Source of the DNA: an uncultured Muribaculaceae bacterium
GTDB taxonomy: Bacteria > Bacteroidota > Bacteroidia > Bacteroidales > Muribaculaceae
Assembly: GCA_947176745.1 (NCBI GenBank)
Contig: CAMWRV010000025.1
Coordinates: 1 to 40,490 of the forward strand
DNA length: 40,490 bases
Direction of reading: 5' to 3'
Shown: positions 1 to 7,243 of the stretch, piece after piece
Numbering within the stretch: the stretch's first letter is position 1
How the letters are laid out: each line of letters begins with the position of its first letter
Notes under the pieces: generated by a model
Database searches by the model: none
What the model was told of the DNA's origin: nothing
The model's input: only the letters and a program-made list of their open reading frames with translations
Made by a program: the position numbers and the translations under genes

Positions 1-561
1 TTTGTCCTGTGCTATAACCTCGTCTATCTGTTGTAGAAGGACACGTATTTTCTCCCGGAGTTTTGCACGGTTCTTCTCAACTGTCTTACGCCATACAAAG
101 GTGTACTTGTTGGCTTTGGATTCTATCTTTGTCCCGTCAATATACTCCACATCGAGCGTGATGAAGCCGCGGTCGGCCAACAGTAGCACCACCTGTGTGA
201 AGATATTGTTTATTTCTTTTTTCACCCGGTTGCGGAACCGGTTGATGGTCACGAAGTCGGGACGCTCCTGTGCCGCCAGCCATATATAATGAATGTCGCG
301 CCGGACCAGACTCTCTATCTTCCTGCATGAGTAAATGTTGTTCATGTAGGCATACAGAATGATCTTTAACATCATCTTCGGATGGTATGGGCAGCGGCCA
401 CGCTCTCGGTACAGCTTTCTGAACTCCTTGAGGTCGAGACTCTCTACAACGGCATCAACAACACGAACTGGGTCGGTTTCCGCTATATCCTCGTTCGGAT
501 TCAGCAGAAAAAACAGCCTATCGTTGTTATTGTAAGATTTTGTATGTAACTTTGTAGACAT
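1..561 (-). CDS. IS1182-family transposase, N-terminal part, cut by window edge
   Basis: The frame is open from an ATG at 561-559 down to base 1, giving 187 codons without a stop, so the C-terminal part lies outside the window. The translation begins MSTKLHTKSYNNNDR and contains the block YHPKMMLKIILYAYMNNIY followed by SCRKIES, which is typical of the DUF772 N-terminal region of IS1182-type DDE transposases. VEYIDGTKIES holds the first catalytic Asp of the DDE triad; the other two acidic residues would be beyond the window. The enzyme cuts and joins IS ends. The upstream hairpin at 606-639 may shield it from read-through transcription. Whether the element is intact cannot be judged. The family call is from remembered motif patterns, not from a search. 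Confidence 0.85.
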   Translation of the reverse strand, partial: MSTKLHTKSYNNNDRLFFLLNPNEDIAETDPVRVVDAVVESLDLKEFRKLYRERGRCPYHPKMMLKIILYAYMNNIYSCRKIESLVRRDIHYIWLAAQERPDFVTINRFRNRVKKEINNIFTQVVLLLADRGFITLDVEYIDGTKIESKANKYTFVWRKTVEKNRAKLREKIRVLLQQIDEVIAQDK

Positions 562-605
562 TTAATTTGTTATTTGTCACTAAGTTACAAAAACTTTCTG
601 ACATG

Positions 606-639
606 ACAAAGCCCCGGCTTGTGAAAGTCAGGGCTTTGT
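606..639. terminator. Hairpin upstream of the transposase
   Basis: ACAAAGCCC at 606-614 pairs with GGGCTTTGT at 631-639, and GGCTT/AAGTC extends the stem after one mismatch with a GTGA loop. On the plus strand it is followed by TTTTATGTTTTT, so it could stop plus-strand transcription; on the minus strand it lies in the transposase leader. Hairpins at this place in insertion sequences can reduce impinging transcription (inference). Confidence 0.5.
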
Positions 640-661
640 TTTATGTTTTTCAACAGGTTAT

Positions 662-696
662 AAAAAAGAGGCTGCGCCTATTTTGACACAGCCTCT
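662..696 (-). terminator. Rho-independent terminator of the outer-membrane protein gene
   Basis: Eight-base arms at 667-674 and 689-696 (AGAGGCTG/CAGCCTCT) form a perfect stem, followed on the minus strand by six T (plus A662-667). It begins 22 bases after the stop codon of the beta-barrel gene. The strand GAGGCTGTGTCAAAATAGG also resembles Bacteroidetes insertion-sequence ends, so the site may double as the IS boundary. Confidence 0.7.
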
Positions 697-717
697 GTAT
701 TTGTCGGTATTCTGTGA

Positions 718-1299
718 TCAGAAGTTGTAGTAGAAACCGAGTGTGAGATCGCGTGTGTCAAGCGAGATGCCGCCCTTGCGGGGGTTGCCTGCGTTGTACG
801 CCGCGTTGTTGGCACCCTGATAACCAAGGAAACCTACGTGTGCCACTACTGAGAACTTCGAAGTGAAGTTGAATGCGACACCGGGACGGAAACCTACGTT
901 CCAGGTTACTGCTGTGTCGCTGTCATCATCACCGTAGTCTACGCTGCCCAGACCGATGCCTGCGCCGCCGTCAACGAAGAGCTGAACGAGGTTGTTGCTT
1001 GTACGGAAGAATGTGAAACGAGCGTAGGGGTTGAACTCAAACATGTGTACGTCTGTATCCCAGCCGCAGAAGTGAGTGTAGTCGTAACCGATGGTTGTAC
1101 CGATTGCCCACTGGCTGTTGAAGTTGTAACCGATCTCGGGGAGGATAGTGAATTCATTGGTTGTAGCGGGGACTCCGAATGCAGAGTTGTAACCCTCGTT
1201 GTGCATGAAGCCGATTGCACCGCCGACGTAACCGTCACCTGCGCTGGCACCGAATACAGATGCCACTGCTACTACTGCAAGAGTAAGAAATTTTTTCAT
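718..1299 (-). CDS. Small outer-membrane beta-barrel protein
   Basis: The 193-residue product has a signal peptide (MKKFLTLAVVAVASVFGASA, cleavage after ASA near residue 20) and then alternating polar/hydrophobic strands with Gly and aromatic residues. It ends TLGFYYNF, with the C-terminal Phe that BAM substrates usually carry. Length and pattern match the OmpA-like/OmpW-like eight-stranded porin-type families (PF13505 type). It presumably sits in the outer membrane; no ligand can be named. It is monocistronic, with a strong promoter at 1361-1391 and a terminator at 662-696. The ATG at 1299-1297 is directly followed by the signal peptide, which fixes the start. Confidence 0.85.
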   Translation of the reverse strand: MKKFLTLAVVAVASVFGASAGDGYVGGAIGFMHNEGYNSAFGVPATTNEFTILPEIGYNFNSQWAIGTTIGYDYTHFCGWDTDVHMFEFNPYARFTFFRTSNNLVQLFVDGGAGIGLGSVDYGDDDSDTAVTWNVGFRPGVAFNFTSKFSVVAHVGFLGYQGANNAAYNAGNPRKGGISLDTRDLTLGFYYNF

Positions 1300-1360
1300 A
1301 ACGTGATCTGATTTGTGATTATTAGTTAGTTTTTAGTCAAAGTGTGTTTATTTTCGTTTG

Positions 1361-1391
1361 CAAAGTTAAACACATTTTTACATTCAGCAAA
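1361..1391 (-). promoter_or_regulatory. Promoter of the beta-barrel gene
   Basis: On the minus strand TTTG (plus 1388-1391) is followed after 19 bases by TAACTTTG (plus 1361-1368), an exact match to the Bacteroidetes -33/-7 consensus. It predicts a start near 1357 and a leader of about 57 bases. Confidence 0.8.
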
Positions 1392-1482
1392 ACTTTTAGA
1401 CGAATTTTTATGTTTTACAACATATTTCAGCCATTTTTGAGCCAAAATGACCAACCCCAAATATCTTTCACCCGTAAAAATG

Positions 1483-1517
1483 AGGCGTCTGCATCAATAG
1501 AAAAGATGCAGACGCCT
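1483..1517. terminator. 13-bp perfect hairpin between divergent genes
   Basis: AGGCGTCTGCATC at 1483-1495 pairs with GATGCAGACGCCT at 1505-1517 around a 9-base A-rich loop. It is followed by GTTTTCATTT on the plus strand and by CATTTTTAC on the minus strand, so it looks like a bidirectional terminator. No gene converges on it. It lies 7 bases upstream of the -33 box of the DUF4492 promoter. Confidence 0.6.
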
Positions 1518-1524
1518 GTTTTCA

Positions 1525-1556
1525 TTTGTAAACTTGCGCTTATTTTATTAGTTTTG
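1525..1556 (+). promoter_or_regulatory. Promoter of the DUF4492 gene
   Basis: TTTG at 1525-1528, a 20-base spacer, then TAGTTTTG at 1549-1556 match the Bacteroidetes consensus. The predicted transcription start (about 1560) is within a few bases of the ATG at 1562, implying a leaderless or nearly leaderless mRNA. Confidence 0.7.
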
Positions 1557-1561
1557 CCTCC

Positions 1562-1786
1562 ATGAATGACGTAAAACCGGGAATCGCCGCGAGAATCTGG
1601 CGTCTATATGCCGACGGATTCAGGAATATGACTGTGGGCCGATGGCTATGGGCCATCATACTCGTGAAGCTCGCAGTGATGTTTCTTGTGTTCAGACTGT
1701 TCTTCTTTCCCGACATTCTTCAGCGCGACTACGCCGACGATGAGGCGCGTGCCGAAGCCGTGCGAACCAATCTGCTGAGAAAGTGA
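1562..1786 (+). CDS. DUF4492 family small membrane protein
   Basis: The 74-residue protein contains IWRLYADGFRNMTVGRWLW, the signature of DUF4492, followed by one hydrophobic segment (about residues 28-50, ending FRLFFFPDIL) and an acidic/charged tail. It is most likely a single-pass inner-membrane protein. In other Bacteroidetes this family is often encoded next to cytochrome bd oxidase genes, which suggests a role with that complex, but no cydAB gene is in this window. The next in-frame Met (residue 23) would remove the conserved motif, so the ATG at 1562 must be used. It converges on queA with only 19 bases between stop codons. Confidence 0.85.
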   Translation: MNDVKPGIAARIWRLYADGFRNMTVGRWLWAIILVKLAVMFLVFRLFFFPDILQRDYADDEARAEAVRTNLLRK

Positions 1787-1805
1787 AACCTGGCACAGAA
1801 CCGTA

Positions 1806-2858
1806 TCACTTCATAATCAGCATTGCGTCGCCGTATGCTCCGAACTTGTATTTCTCCTTGACTGCCGCTCCATAGGCCTTCATCACCACGTCGTAGCCTC
1901 CGAACGCGGCCACCATCATCAGCATCGTGCTGTAGGGCATATGGAAATTCGAGACCATGCAGTCAGCCACTGTGAAATCATAGGGAGGGAAGATGAATTT
2001 GTTGGTCCAGCCCTCGAATGTCATCAGATGCCCGTTCATGCACACGGCCTGCGCGAGAGCACGCATCACCGACGTGCCGACGGCGCATACGTGTCTGTCG
2101 GCGTCCTTGGCCTTGTTGACCATCTCTACAAGCGGTTCCTCGACAAACATCTCCTCAGAATCCATGCGGTGCTTTGTCAGATCCTCCACATCGATTTCCT
2201 TGTAGTTGCCGCGTCCGGAATGCAGAGTCAGGAATCCTCGCTCCACTCCCTTTATTTCAAGACGCTTCATAAGTTCGCGGCTGAAGTGCAGACCGGCGGC
2301 AGGAGCCATCACGGCTCCTTCTCTTGCGGCGTAAATGCACTGGTAGCGGTCGGCGTCATCCTCGACAACCTTGCGAGTTATATACTCCGGAAGCGGAGTC
2401 TCGCCGAGGGCGTAGAGAGCCTCTTTGAATTCATCGTGCGGCCCGTCGTAAAGAAACCGCAGAGTGCGCCCGCGCGAGGTGGTGTTGTCTATCACCTCGG
2501 CCACCATCGACTCGTCTTCTCCGAAATAGAGTTTGTTGCCTATGCGGATCTTGCGAGCCGGCTCAACAAGTACGTCCCAGAGCTTGTGCTCGGCATTGAG
2601 CTCGCGCAGCAGGAAGACCTCTATGCAGGCTCCGGTTTTCTCCTTGTTGCCGTAAAGACGCGCGGGAAAGACTTTGGTGTCGTTGAACACCATCACGTCG
2701 CCTTCGTCAAAAAAATCGATTATCTCCTTGAAAATGTGATGGCTTATCTCGCCCGTTTTCGCATTGACCACCATCAGACGGCATTCGTCGCGGTTTTCCG
2801 ACGGATGCTGGGCGATCAGTTCCTCAGGAAGTTTGAATTTGAACTGAGACAGTTTCAT
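1806..2858 (-). CDS. queA: tRNA preQ1(34) S-adenosylmethionine ribosyltransferase-isomerase
   Basis: QueA moves the ribosyl part of SAM to preQ1 at wobble position 34 of tRNA, making epoxyqueuosine. The 350-residue product has the family's start ([17 protein letters not shown]), [38 protein letters not shown] and a C-terminal [18 protein letters not shown], spanning the usual family length without gaps. The ATG at 2858-2856 gives the expected N-terminus. It is the last gene of the ftsX-DUF3098-uppP-truB-queA row, 26 bases after truB. Known queuosine biology places it in the cytoplasm. Confidence 0.97.
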   Translation of the reverse strand: MKLSQFKFKLPEELIAQHPSENRDECRLMVVNAKTGEISHHIFKEIIDFFDEGDVMVFNDTKVFPARLYGNKEKTGACIEVFLLRELNAEHKLWDVLVEPARKIRIGNKLYFGEDESMVAEVIDNTTSRGRTLRFLYDGPHDEFKEALYALGETPLPEYITRKVVEDDADRYQCIYAAREGAVMAPAAGLHFSRELMKRLEIKGVERGFLTLHSGRGNYKEIDVEDLTKHRMDSEEMFVEEPLVEMVNKAKDADRHVCAVGTSVMRALAQAVCMNGHLMTFEGWTNKFIFPPYDFTVADCMVSNFHMPYSTMLMMVAAFGGYDVVMKAYGAAVKEKYKFGAYGDAMLIMK

Positions 2859-2884
2859 TTTCGTTTTTTGTTAATTCTGTTTTG

Positions 2885-3634
2885 TTAGGTATGTTCAGTT
2901 TCACCGACCCGGCCGGCGGAATCTGCCGCCTCGTTGTCGGGAAAGACTATTTCATCTTCAGCTATATGCGCGAGTGCCTCGTCGAGTGTCCAGCAGCGGT
3001 CAATCGTGATGTCGCCTACGCGCGTGCGCCGCAGGCCGGTGAGATGCGCTCCCGAGCCGAGAGCCTCGCCGAGATCGCGGGCGAGAGCACGGATATATGT
3101 GCCTTTCGAGCACAGCACCCTCAGGGTCAGCACAGGAGCCTCGAATTTCAGTATCTCGATCTCGCGGATCTCGAGTGCTTTGGGTTTCAGTTCCACATCC
3201 TTGCCTTTGCGCGCGAATGAATAGGCACGCTTGCCGTCGACCTTTACTGCCGAAAAGATGGGGGGAACCTGCATCACTTTGCCGGTGAAACGCGGAAGCA
3301 CGCTGCCGATAAGTTCCTCGGTGATATGGTCGCAAGGATACGTGGCGTCGATCTCGGTCTCAAGATCGAAACTGGGAGTGGTCGCGCCGAGCGTCACCTC
3401 CGCCACATATTCTTTCAGACCATCCTGAAGCTCGGATATCTTGCGAGTGGCACGGCCGGTGCATATTATAAGGACTCCGGTGGCGAGGGGATCGAGCGTC
3501 CCGGCGTGGCCGACCTTGAATTTCCTGACGCGCATACGCCTCTGTATGGCACCGCGGACACGCTTCACGGCGTCAAACGATGTCCAGCCCAGCGGCTTGT
3601 CGATTCCTATTATCTCTCCAGATATAAAGTCCAT
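2885..3634 (-). CDS. truB: tRNA pseudouridine(55) synthase
   Basis: TruB isomerises U55 in the T-loop of tRNAs to pseudouridine. The 249-residue protein shows IDKPLGWTSFDAVKRVR (residues 11-27), the catalytic-loop motif VGHAGTLDPLATG with Asp48, and the later RYRI-type C-terminal domain is short, as in Bacteroidetes TruB. KGTYIRALARDLGE and the TGLRRTRVG block are also conserved. It lies 66 bases downstream of uppP and 26 upstream of queA and is probably co-transcribed with both. Confidence 0.97.
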   Translation of the reverse strand: MDFISGEIIGIDKPLGWTSFDAVKRVRGAIQRRMRVRKFKVGHAGTLDPLATGVLIICTGRATRKISELQDGLKEYVAEVTLGATTPSFDLETEIDATYPCDHITEELIGSVLPRFTGKVMQVPPIFSAVKVDGKRAYSFARKGKDVELKPKALEIREIEILKFEAPVLTLRVLCSKGTYIRALARDLGEALGSGAHLTGLRRTRVGDITIDRCWTLDEALAHIAEDEIVFPDNEAADSAGRVGETEHT

Positions 3635-3700
3635 CAGTTGATTTCTATCGTTGATTCTATCGTTGATTTACCTCACGAAGTCATGAAGCATGGCCATATG

Positions 3701-4531
3701 TCAATGCCAGAGGATGCAGATCACACCCATTATGACGCAATATATGGAAAACCATACGAGTTTCCCCTTCCTGACAAGGCCGAGCATCCATCGACAGGCA
3801 AGACAACCCACCACAAATGCCGCGACAAACCCTATGAGGAGTGCCCCGAGACCGGTCTCACCTCCGGGATTGCCCTCTCCTATCATGTCTTTGACATCGA
3901 GCAGGCACTCGCCGAGAATGGGGAGAATGACCATAAGGAAGGAGAACGACGCGACTTCCGAACGTTTGTCGCCAAGCATGATGCCGGTGGCTATAGTCGT
4001 GCCCGAGCGGCTGAGTCCCGGAAGCACTGCAACCGCCTGCGCGCAACCGATCACAAACGCGTCGGTCCAGCTGATGTCGCGCCCTTCCTGCCGCTTCACG
4101 CCTCTGACGGCGAGCATGGCCCGACGGTCGGTAAGCCATGCGAAAAGCAACAGTACCGCCGTAACACACAGACAGATGCCGACAACAAGAAGTCCGGAGC
4201 CGAATATCTCCTCTACCTGATGCTTGAAGAAAACACCAACAATCCCGACTGGTATGCACGACAGCAGGATCTTGCACACATAATCGAAATCGCGTCCGCG
4301 TCTGAACGTGAAGAAACTCTTGCACAGACGTGAGAACATCGGCCACAGCACGACTATGGTCGACAGCACGGTGGCGGCATGGACTATGATGCTGAACTGA
4401 AGGTTCTCGTCATCGGGAAGATCGACTCCCAGAATCTGCTTGAATATCTCAAGGTGTCCGCTCGAACTCACCGGCAGATACTCGGTAAGTCCCTGTATAA
4501 TGCCCAGAATCAGGGCGTCTATCCATTCCAT
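3701..4531 (-). CDS. uppP: Undecaprenyl-diphosphate phosphatase (BacA type)
   Basis: UppP removes one phosphate from undecaprenyl diphosphate, recycling the lipid carrier for peptidoglycan and O-antigen synthesis, in the inner membrane. The 276-residue protein has both signature regions: TEYLPVSSSGHLE (acidic Glu17) near the N-terminus and PGLSRSGTTIATG in the middle, with about seven to eight hydrophobic segments. It follows the DUF3098 gene after 4 bases, so translation is probably coupled. Full length for the family; high confidence. Confidence 0.97.
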   Translation of the reverse strand: MEWIDALILGIIQGLTEYLPVSSSGHLEIFKQILGVDLPDDENLQFSIIVHAATVLSTIVVLWPMFSRLCKSFFTFRRGRDFDYVCKILLSCIPVGIVGVFFKHQVEEIFGSGLLVVGICLCVTAVLLLFAWLTDRRAMLAVRGVKRQEGRDISWTDAFVIGCAQAVAVLPGLSRSGTTIATGIMLGDKRSEVASFSFLMVILPILGECLLDVKDMIGEGNPGGETGLGALLIGFVAAFVVGCLACRWMLGLVRKGKLVWFSIYCVIMGVICILWH

Positions 4532-4535
4532 ACTT

Positions 4536-4820
4536 TTATTTCTTCTCTTTTTTACCTTTGCGCGGGGTCCATATTATGGCGAATGCCATGAGCAGGAAAC
4601 CGAGGAATGTCAGCAGCGGCCCCACTACGATGCGGCGTGTGCTGAAGATCTCGGGGTTGAATTCAGTGTCTGTCGGCGAGCCTCCGCCGCTCATCAGAGC
4701 GAAACCGATTATTATGAGCAGCACACAGCCACCCATCATCAGGAAGTTGGTCCTGCAGAACGGAAGACTGACTCTGCGCGCATCCTGCGCGCTGTCGTTC
4801 TTTTTGTCGTATTCAGTCAT
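4536..4820 (-). CDS. DUF3098 family small membrane protein
   Basis: The 94-residue protein has a polar N-terminus, a hydrophobic segment about residues 27-46 (NFLMMGGCVLLIIIGFALM), a Gly/Ser loop with FNPEIFSTRR, a second hydrophobic segment about 64-85 and a Lys-rich cytoplasmic tail (RKGKKEKK). This is the two-helix layout of DUF3098, a Bacteroidetes family usually encoded between ftsX and uppP, as here. A role linked to division or lipid-carrier recycling is suggested only by context. It ends 4 bases before uppP. Confidence 0.9.
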   Translation of the reverse strand: MTEYDKKNDSAQDARRVSLPFCRTNFLMMGGCVLLIIIGFALMSGGGSPTDTEFNPEIFSTRRIVVGPLLTFLGFLLMAFAIIWTPRKGKKEKK

Positions 4821-4869
4821 ATGGGGCTATATTATATCAGCTGATTTGATCATTGACGCGAGGCGACGC

Positions 4870-5748
4870 TTATCTGAAAAGCTGGTCGTAATCCTTGCGC
4901 AGATAGATTCCGGCAGCTATCCATGATGCTATGCAGCACAGAAGCATGCCGGCCACCACAAGGGCGGCGCATACGATACCAAACGCTTCCCAGCCCACAT
5001 AAGAGGCTATGTCGGGAAGACCTGCTTCGGCTGAGAATGCCATAACCGCAGCCAGAAAAGCCGATGATGCGACACCGGCAAGAGCACCGGCAAGCATGTT
5101 GTCGAGTATTACCGGACGGCGTATGAAACCGGGGGTGGCGCCGACGAGCTTCATGGTGTGTATGGTGAAGCGTCGCGAATATATTGTCAGGTGAACAGTG
5201 TTGTTGATCAACACGAACGAAATAAGAAGCATTATGCCGGCTACCGCGCCAAGCACCACTGTCATGCGCGAGATATTGCGGTTCATCGAATCGATCATGG
5301 CCGCATCGGGTGCGGAGACAGTCTCTACCGCCGCATTGCCCTCGAGTTTCCTCTTGATCGAGGCGATACGCGACGCCGAGGCATAATCGGCAACTACGCC
5401 GAAAGTTATTTCCTCGCTGAGAGGATTGACGCCGAAGAGCTCCTGCAGATCCTCTCCTGTGTCGGCAGCCCAGTTTTTCAAGGCTTCCTCTTTGGTTATA
5501 ATCCTGACATCGCGCGCGTAGCCGCTCTTTCCGATCTCGCCGGCCAGTGTCCTGACAGTCTCTTCGGGAACGGAGTCGCGCATTATGACGCTGAGTTCGA
5601 TACGCTCGCGCAGACGGCGCGTCTCGCGGTCGGCGCTGATCCATATCATGGAGATAATGCCCATAAGCACCAGCACCAGCGTCACGCTGATGAGGGTGGT
5701 GAGATGATGGGCCCAGTAAGATATCTTTACCTCTTTGTTTGTCTTCAT
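4870..5748 (-). CDS. ftsX: Cell division ABC-type permease FtsX
   Basis: FtsX is the membrane half of the FtsEX complex that controls peptidoglycan hydrolases at the septum. The 292-residue product has a first hydrophobic helix at about 19-38, an extracytoplasmic domain (about 40-165) and three further helices at about 166-190, 215-240 and 255-282, the usual four-helix FtsX plan. LVGATPGFIRRPVILDN between the second and third helices is the cytoplasmic loop that contacts FtsE. ftsE is not adjacent, which is common in Bacteroidetes. It is first in a five-gene row and has its own promoter at 5820-5852. Confidence 0.95.
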   Translation of the reverse strand: MKTNKEVKISYWAHHLTTLISVTLVLVLMGIISMIWISADRETRRLRERIELSVIMRDSVPEETVRTLAGEIGKSGYARDVRIITKEEALKNWAADTGEDLQELFGVNPLSEEITFGVVADYASASRIASIKRKLEGNAAVETVSAPDAAMIDSMNRNISRMTVVLGAVAGIMLLISFVLINNTVHLTIYSRRFTIHTMKLVGATPGFIRRPVILDNMLAGALAGVASSAFLAAVMAFSAEAGLPDIASYVGWEAFGIVCAALVVAGMLLCCIASWIAAGIYLRKDYDQLFR

Positions 5749-5819
5749 AGGTCGCTTGCGGCAGGTAAGGCCGGCATACGGCGGACACGTCCGCGCGCCG
5801 GCTCGCTGCCTTTGGAGCG

Positions 5820-5852
5820 CAAAGTTAATAAATAAGACCCCCCTTTGTCAAT
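5820..5852 (-). promoter_or_regulatory. Promoter of the ftsX-queA operon
   Basis: On the minus strand ATTG (plus 5849-5852) precedes TAACTTTG (plus 5820-5827) by 21 bases. The -7 box is exact and the -33 box has one mismatch. The leader would be about 68 bases and GC-rich near the start codon. Confidence 0.65.
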
Positions 5853-5890
5853 AGTTTATAGCGATTTTTTCATTTTTACGGCGATTTTTC

Positions 5891-5927
5891 GCTAATTTTG
5901 CGTTTCTCTAACAGCTAATTTTGCGTT
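5891..5927 (+). promoter_or_regulatory. Duplicated -7 box upstream of mtaB
   Basis: The 14-base string GCTAATTTTGCGTT occurs at 5891-5904 and again at 5914-5927, so two exact -7 boxes (TAATTTTG at 5893-5900 and 5916-5923) lie 23 bases apart. Neither has a good TTTG at the right distance; the upstream region is T-rich. Two closely spaced starts for the mtaB transcript are possible. Confidence 0.5.
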
Positions 5928-5937
5928 CTTCTGATAT

Positions 5938-7236
5938 ATGAGCGAAGACAAAACCATCCTGAAAGCCGCATACCACACGCTTGGATGCAAACTCAACTTC
6001 TCGGAGACCTCTACGATCGGCAAGATGCTCGCCGACCGCGGCATACTGCGTGCCGAAGAGGGGGAAAACCCAGACCTGATCGTCATCAACACATGTTCTG
6101 TCACAGAAATGGCCGACAAGAAAGGGCGGCAGTTGATCCGACGTCTTACAAAGGAACATCCCGACGCCACCGTGGTGGTGACCGGATGTTACGCCCAGCT
6201 CAAACCGGACCAGATCGCCGCAATGCCAGGCGTATCGGTCGTGCTTGGTTCGAACGAGAAACTGCGTATCGCCCAGTATCTCGACCGCTGGCTGGAAACA
6301 CGCGTGCAGCAGGTGGCCACCACTCCCGCGCTCGAGATCCGCGAGTTCATGCCTTCGTGCGAACGTGGTGACCGCACCCGCTATTTCCTCAAGGTGCAGG
6401 ACGGATGCGATTATTTCTGCACATACTGCACCATTCCTTTCGCCCGGGGTCGTTCCCGCTCCGGAAGCATAGCCGGAATCACCGACATTGCGCGCAGGGT
6501 GGCCGACGAGGGGGGACGAGAAATCGTGATCACCGGTGTCAACATCGGCGATTTCGGACGCGACACCGGCGAGAGTCTCATTGACTTGCTCCGCGAACTT
6601 GACTCTGTGGGCGGAATCGAGCGATACCGCATATCGTCTATCGAGCCCAACCTCCTTTCCGAGGAGATTCTGCAATGGATAGCAGGAGAATCCCGGGCCT
6701 TCATGCCCCATTTCCATATACCGCTGCAATCGGGATCGGATGCCGTGCTCCGGATGATGAACCGACGCTACGACACTTCGCTTTTCCGGTCGCGCATCGA
6801 ATTGATCCGCCGGCTGATTCCCGATGCATTCATCGGCGTCGACGTCATTGCCGGCGCAAGAGGCGAGACTGAAGAAGAATGGCTCATCGGCCGCGATTTC
6901 ATAGCGTCGCTTCCGGTGACCCGCCTCCACGTGTTCCCCTATTCCGAACGTCCCGGCACAAAGGCTCTCATGATCGGTCATGCCGTGAGTCAGGAGGAGA
7001 AACACCGTCGCACCGCCGAGCTCATGGAGATCTCGGAGCGTAAGCATCATGACTTCGTCAGGTCGTATATAGGTCGCACGGCACCGGTGCTCTGGGAGTC
7101 TCCCTCGCATGGCGGACGCATCATGCACGGATTCACAGACAATTACATACGCATCGAGGCTCCGTTCGACCCGGACATGATCAACACCGTGTCGTCTGTG
7201 ACAATATCCGAATCAAACCTTTCGACAAACCAGTAG
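5938..7236 (+). CDS. mtaB: tRNA t6A37 methylthiotransferase MtaB
   Basis: This radical-SAM enzyme adds a methylthio group to t6A at position 37 of ANN-decoding tRNAs. The 432-residue protein has the N-terminal cluster ligands Cys17 (TLGCKLN), Cys53 (NTCSVTE) and Cys84 (TGCYAQ), and the radical-SAM triad Cys157, Cys161 and Cys164 (CDYFCTYC). TLGCKLNFSE rather than TYGCQMN, and TCSVTE rather than TCSIRD, separate it from MiaB, which is also present at 27544-28935. A C-terminal TRAM-like domain is expected at about 370-430. It is followed after 7 bases by a glycosyltransferase gene and probably shares its transcript. Confidence 0.95.
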   Translation: MSEDKTILKAAYHTLGCKLNFSETSTIGKMLADRGILRAEEGENPDLIVINTCSVTEMADKKGRQLIRRLTKEHPDATVVVTGCYAQLKPDQIAAMPGVSVVLGSNEKLRIAQYLDRWLETRVQQVATTPALEIREFMPSCERGDRTRYFLKVQDGCDYFCTYCTIPFARGRSRSGSIAGITDIARRVADEGGREIVITGVNIGDFGRDTGESLIDLLRELDSVGGIERYRISSIEPNLLSEEILQWIAGESRAFMPHFHIPLQSGSDAVLRMMNRRYDTSLFRSRIELIRRLIPDAFIGVDVIAGARGETEEEWLIGRDFIASLPVTRLHVFPYSERPGTKALMIGHAVSQEEKHRRTAELMEISERKHHDFVRSYIGRTAPVLWESPSHGGRIMHGFTDNYIRIEAPFDPDMINTVSSVTISESNLSTNQ

Positions 7237-7243
7237 TACACTC

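Noticed and set aside
606..639. Hairpin considered as a full terminator of the beta-barrel gene.
   Set aside because: A better terminator with a T-run lies at 662-696, nearer to the gene's stop codon.
1344..1565. 73-codon plus-strand frame (MFIFVCKVKH...) upstream of DUF4492.
   Set aside because: It runs through a 13-bp hairpin and both promoters and has no conserved pattern.
5908..7128. 406-codon open frame antisense to mtaB.
   Set aside because: Overlaps all MtaB cysteine motifs on the other strand and has no family similarity.
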